Of a DNA stretch of 15,735 nt, positions 14,672-15,735 are shown one piece after another. The notes beneath the pieces are model-generated. The model had not been told where the DNA came from. It saw only the letters and a list, made by a program, of their open reading frames with translations, and did not search any database. The DNA comes from an uncultured Lachnospiraceae bacterium (GTDB lineage: Bacteria > Bacillota > Clostridia > Lachnospirales > Lachnospiraceae), in NCBI GenBank assembly GCA_910584695.1, contig CAJUBR010000064.1:1-15735 (forward strand). The letters are read 5' to 3'. Within the stretch, counting starts at the first letter, position 1. Every line of letters starts with the position of its first letter. Position numbers and translations under genes: made by a program.

Positions 14672-14694
14672 TCACAGCAAGGTCTTAAATGACT

Positions 14695-14718
14695 ATCAAT
14701 ATTAAATATAATATTGAT
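14695..14718. promoter_or_regulatory. Perfect 10-bp palindrome in the divergent promoter region
   Basis: ATCAATATTA (14695-14704) and TAATATTGAT (14709-14718) are exact inverted repeats with a 4-base AATA centre. The site contains a TATAAT and lies between the divergent DUF4250 and DUF389 genes, 33 bases before the DUF389 start. No T-run follows, so an operator for a dimeric regulator is the likeliest reading. Confidence 0.5.
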
Positions 14719-14751
14719 CCAAATGTCAAGAAAAAATACAGGAGGAAGAAA

Positions 14752-15735
14752 GTGAAAAGGAAAAAACATATAGAGAAGCAGGTAGAAACAGTAAACAGAC
14801 AGGAAAAATTAACAGAACAGATACAGTTGGAAAAGAGAAAAGAAAAACAGTTAAATGAACAGACAGAGTCAATCAAGAAGCAGATTGAGGAAAAAACGAT
14901 CAAAACGGTAAGAAAGAATAATTATAGTTTTAAAAGGTTATTCCATGCAGCATTTAATTTAAGCGCAGATCAGGCAAGTTATGAGGAAATCAGTGAAAGA
15001 ATTGAATCCGGAGTAGAACTTCGGGGAACCAACATGTGTATTTTGATTCTGGCTATTTTTATTGCATCCGTAGGTTTGAATATGAATTCCACGGCAGTTA
15101 TTATTGGTGCGATGCTGGTATCTCCGTTAATGGGAGCAATTATGGGAATCGGTTTTGCAATTGCTCTTTATGATACTGACTTATTAAAAAAATCGGCAAC
15201 GGTTTTACTTTTTGAGGTAATCGTGGCATTGGCAGCTTCTACGATTTACTTTTCCCTATCACCAATCACAACGGCCAGTACGGAACTGTTGGCGAGAACC
15301 AGTCCCACAGCGTGGGATGTGATTATTGCAGTTTGTGGTGGGCTGGCAGGAATGATCGGGACAACCAGAAAGGAAAAATCGAATATCTTACCGGGGGTAG
15401 CCATTGCGACCGCATTGATGCCGCCGCTTTGCACGGCAGGCTATGGTCTTGCTATGGGAAATTTAAGATATTTTGCCGGTGCGATGTATCTGTTTCTGAT
15501 CAATGGTATTTTTATTGCCATTTCTACAATGCTGATCACCATTTTTGTAGGGCTGCCATCTAAATATAAGACTGATAAGGAATCGAGAAAACAGATTGTA
15601 AAGCGGGCTGCTCTGATTGCGGTTGCGGCTATTGTACCATCTGTATTTTTTGCTGCGGATATTGTAAAGGATACCGTATTTGAAACCAATATCAATAATT
15701 ATATGGAAAAAGAATTCCGATTTGAAAATACGCAG
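14752..15735 (+). CDS. DUF389 family membrane protein, 3-prime truncated by the window edge
   Basis: Open frame of 328 codons with no stop before the end of the window. The start is GTG 14752, with AGGAGG at 14740-14745, spaced 6. Residues 1-60 are a Gln/Glu/Lys-rich helix, almost certainly a coiled coil, not part of the core family. From about residue 94 the DUF389 core runs through repeated TM helices with its two best landmarks: V-I-I-G-A-M-L-V-S-P-L-M-G-A-I-M-G at 116-132, and L-P-G-V-A-I-A-T-A-L-M-P-P-L-C-T-A-G-Y-G at about 209-228. Family members (TIGR00341-like) are integral membrane proteins of unknown function. The window ends in the soluble region after the last visible TM helix, so the C-terminal part is missing. 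Confidence 0.88.
   Translation, partial: MKRKKHIEKQVETVNRQEKLTEQIQLEKRKEKQLNEQTESIKKQIEEKTIKTVRKNNYSFKRLFHAAFNLSADQASYEEISERIESGVELRGTNMCILILAIFIASVGLNMNSTAVIIGAMLVSPLMGAIMGIGFAIALYDTDLLKKSATVLLFEVIVALAASTIYFSLSPITTASTELLARTSPTAWDVIIAVCGGLAGMIGTTRKEKSNILPGVAIATALMPPLCTAGYGLAMGNLRYFAGAMYLFLINGIFIAISTMLITIFVGLPSKYKTDKESRKQIVKRAALIAVAAIVPSVFFAADIVKDTVFETNINNYMEKEFRFENTQ

Noticed and set aside
14685..14903. Opposite-strand open frame of 72 codons rich in Phe, Ser and Cys
   Set aside because: It is the complement of the Lys/Glu-rich DUF389 N terminus and lacks a ribosome binding site.
1..15735. CRISPR arrays, tRNA or rRNA genes, insertion sequences, phage or toxin-antitoxin modules
   Set aside because: No repeat-spacer periodicity, no cloverleaf or transposase motifs, and no integrase or toxin-like genes were found on reading both strands.

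Overview
The window looks like a piece of chromosome from a low-to-moderate-GC Gram-positive anaerobe of the class Clostridia, most likely a Lachnospiraceae gut commensal. The signs are AGGAGG-type ribosome binding sites before nearly every gene, AT-rich codon choice, TTG and GTG starts, a lipoprotein with a Gram-positive lipobox, and a DUF4250 small protein of the kind typical of this family. Almost everything reads on the + strand; one small gene (14432-14611) is on the - strand. I see no tRNA, rRNA, insertion sequence, phage gene or CRISPR array.

Layout. (1) 35-2423: two overlapping genes for surface-exposed membrane-anchored proteins: a secreted protein with beta-sandwich (CARDB/NEW3-like) repeats and a C-terminal anchor, and a two-TM protein whose ectodomain resembles the extracytoplasmic domain of MacB/FtsX permeases. 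(2) 2608-3483: an unrecognised AT-rich lipoprotein gene closed by a rho-independent terminator. (3) 3705-6449: a tightly overlapping ABC exporter operon (one ATPase, two unlike membrane subunits), preceded by a 25-bp inverted repeat. (4) 6559-8260: a TtcA-family tRNA thiolation enzyme, then an unusual spacer holding a 41-codon cysteine-rich reading frame that overlaps a long imperfect hairpin with a competing helix, then apt. (5) 8287-11846: a membrane-homeostasis block of YdbS, YdbT (bacterial PH domains), NfeD and a QmcA/stomatin-like SPFH protein, closed by a strong terminator. (6) 12047-13375: an AI-2E-family transporter. (7) 13512-14387: a patatin-like phospholipase. (8) A - strand DUF4250 gene, divergent from (9) a DUF389 membrane protein that runs off the right edge.

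How they fit together. The enzymes of the centre (TtcA, Apt) are housekeeping RNA-modification and purine-salvage functions. The rest is strongly biased to the envelope. In Bacillus subtilis ydbST and the NfeD/flotillin operon are both sigma-W-controlled and linked to resistance against antimicrobial peptides; here equivalents sit side by side, with an ABC exporter 2 kb upstream and a lipase and two further membrane proteins downstream. That makes a membrane-defence neighbourhood a reasonable inference. The most novel-looking piece is the 7531-7726 spacer with its cysteine-rich frame and alternative RNA helices.
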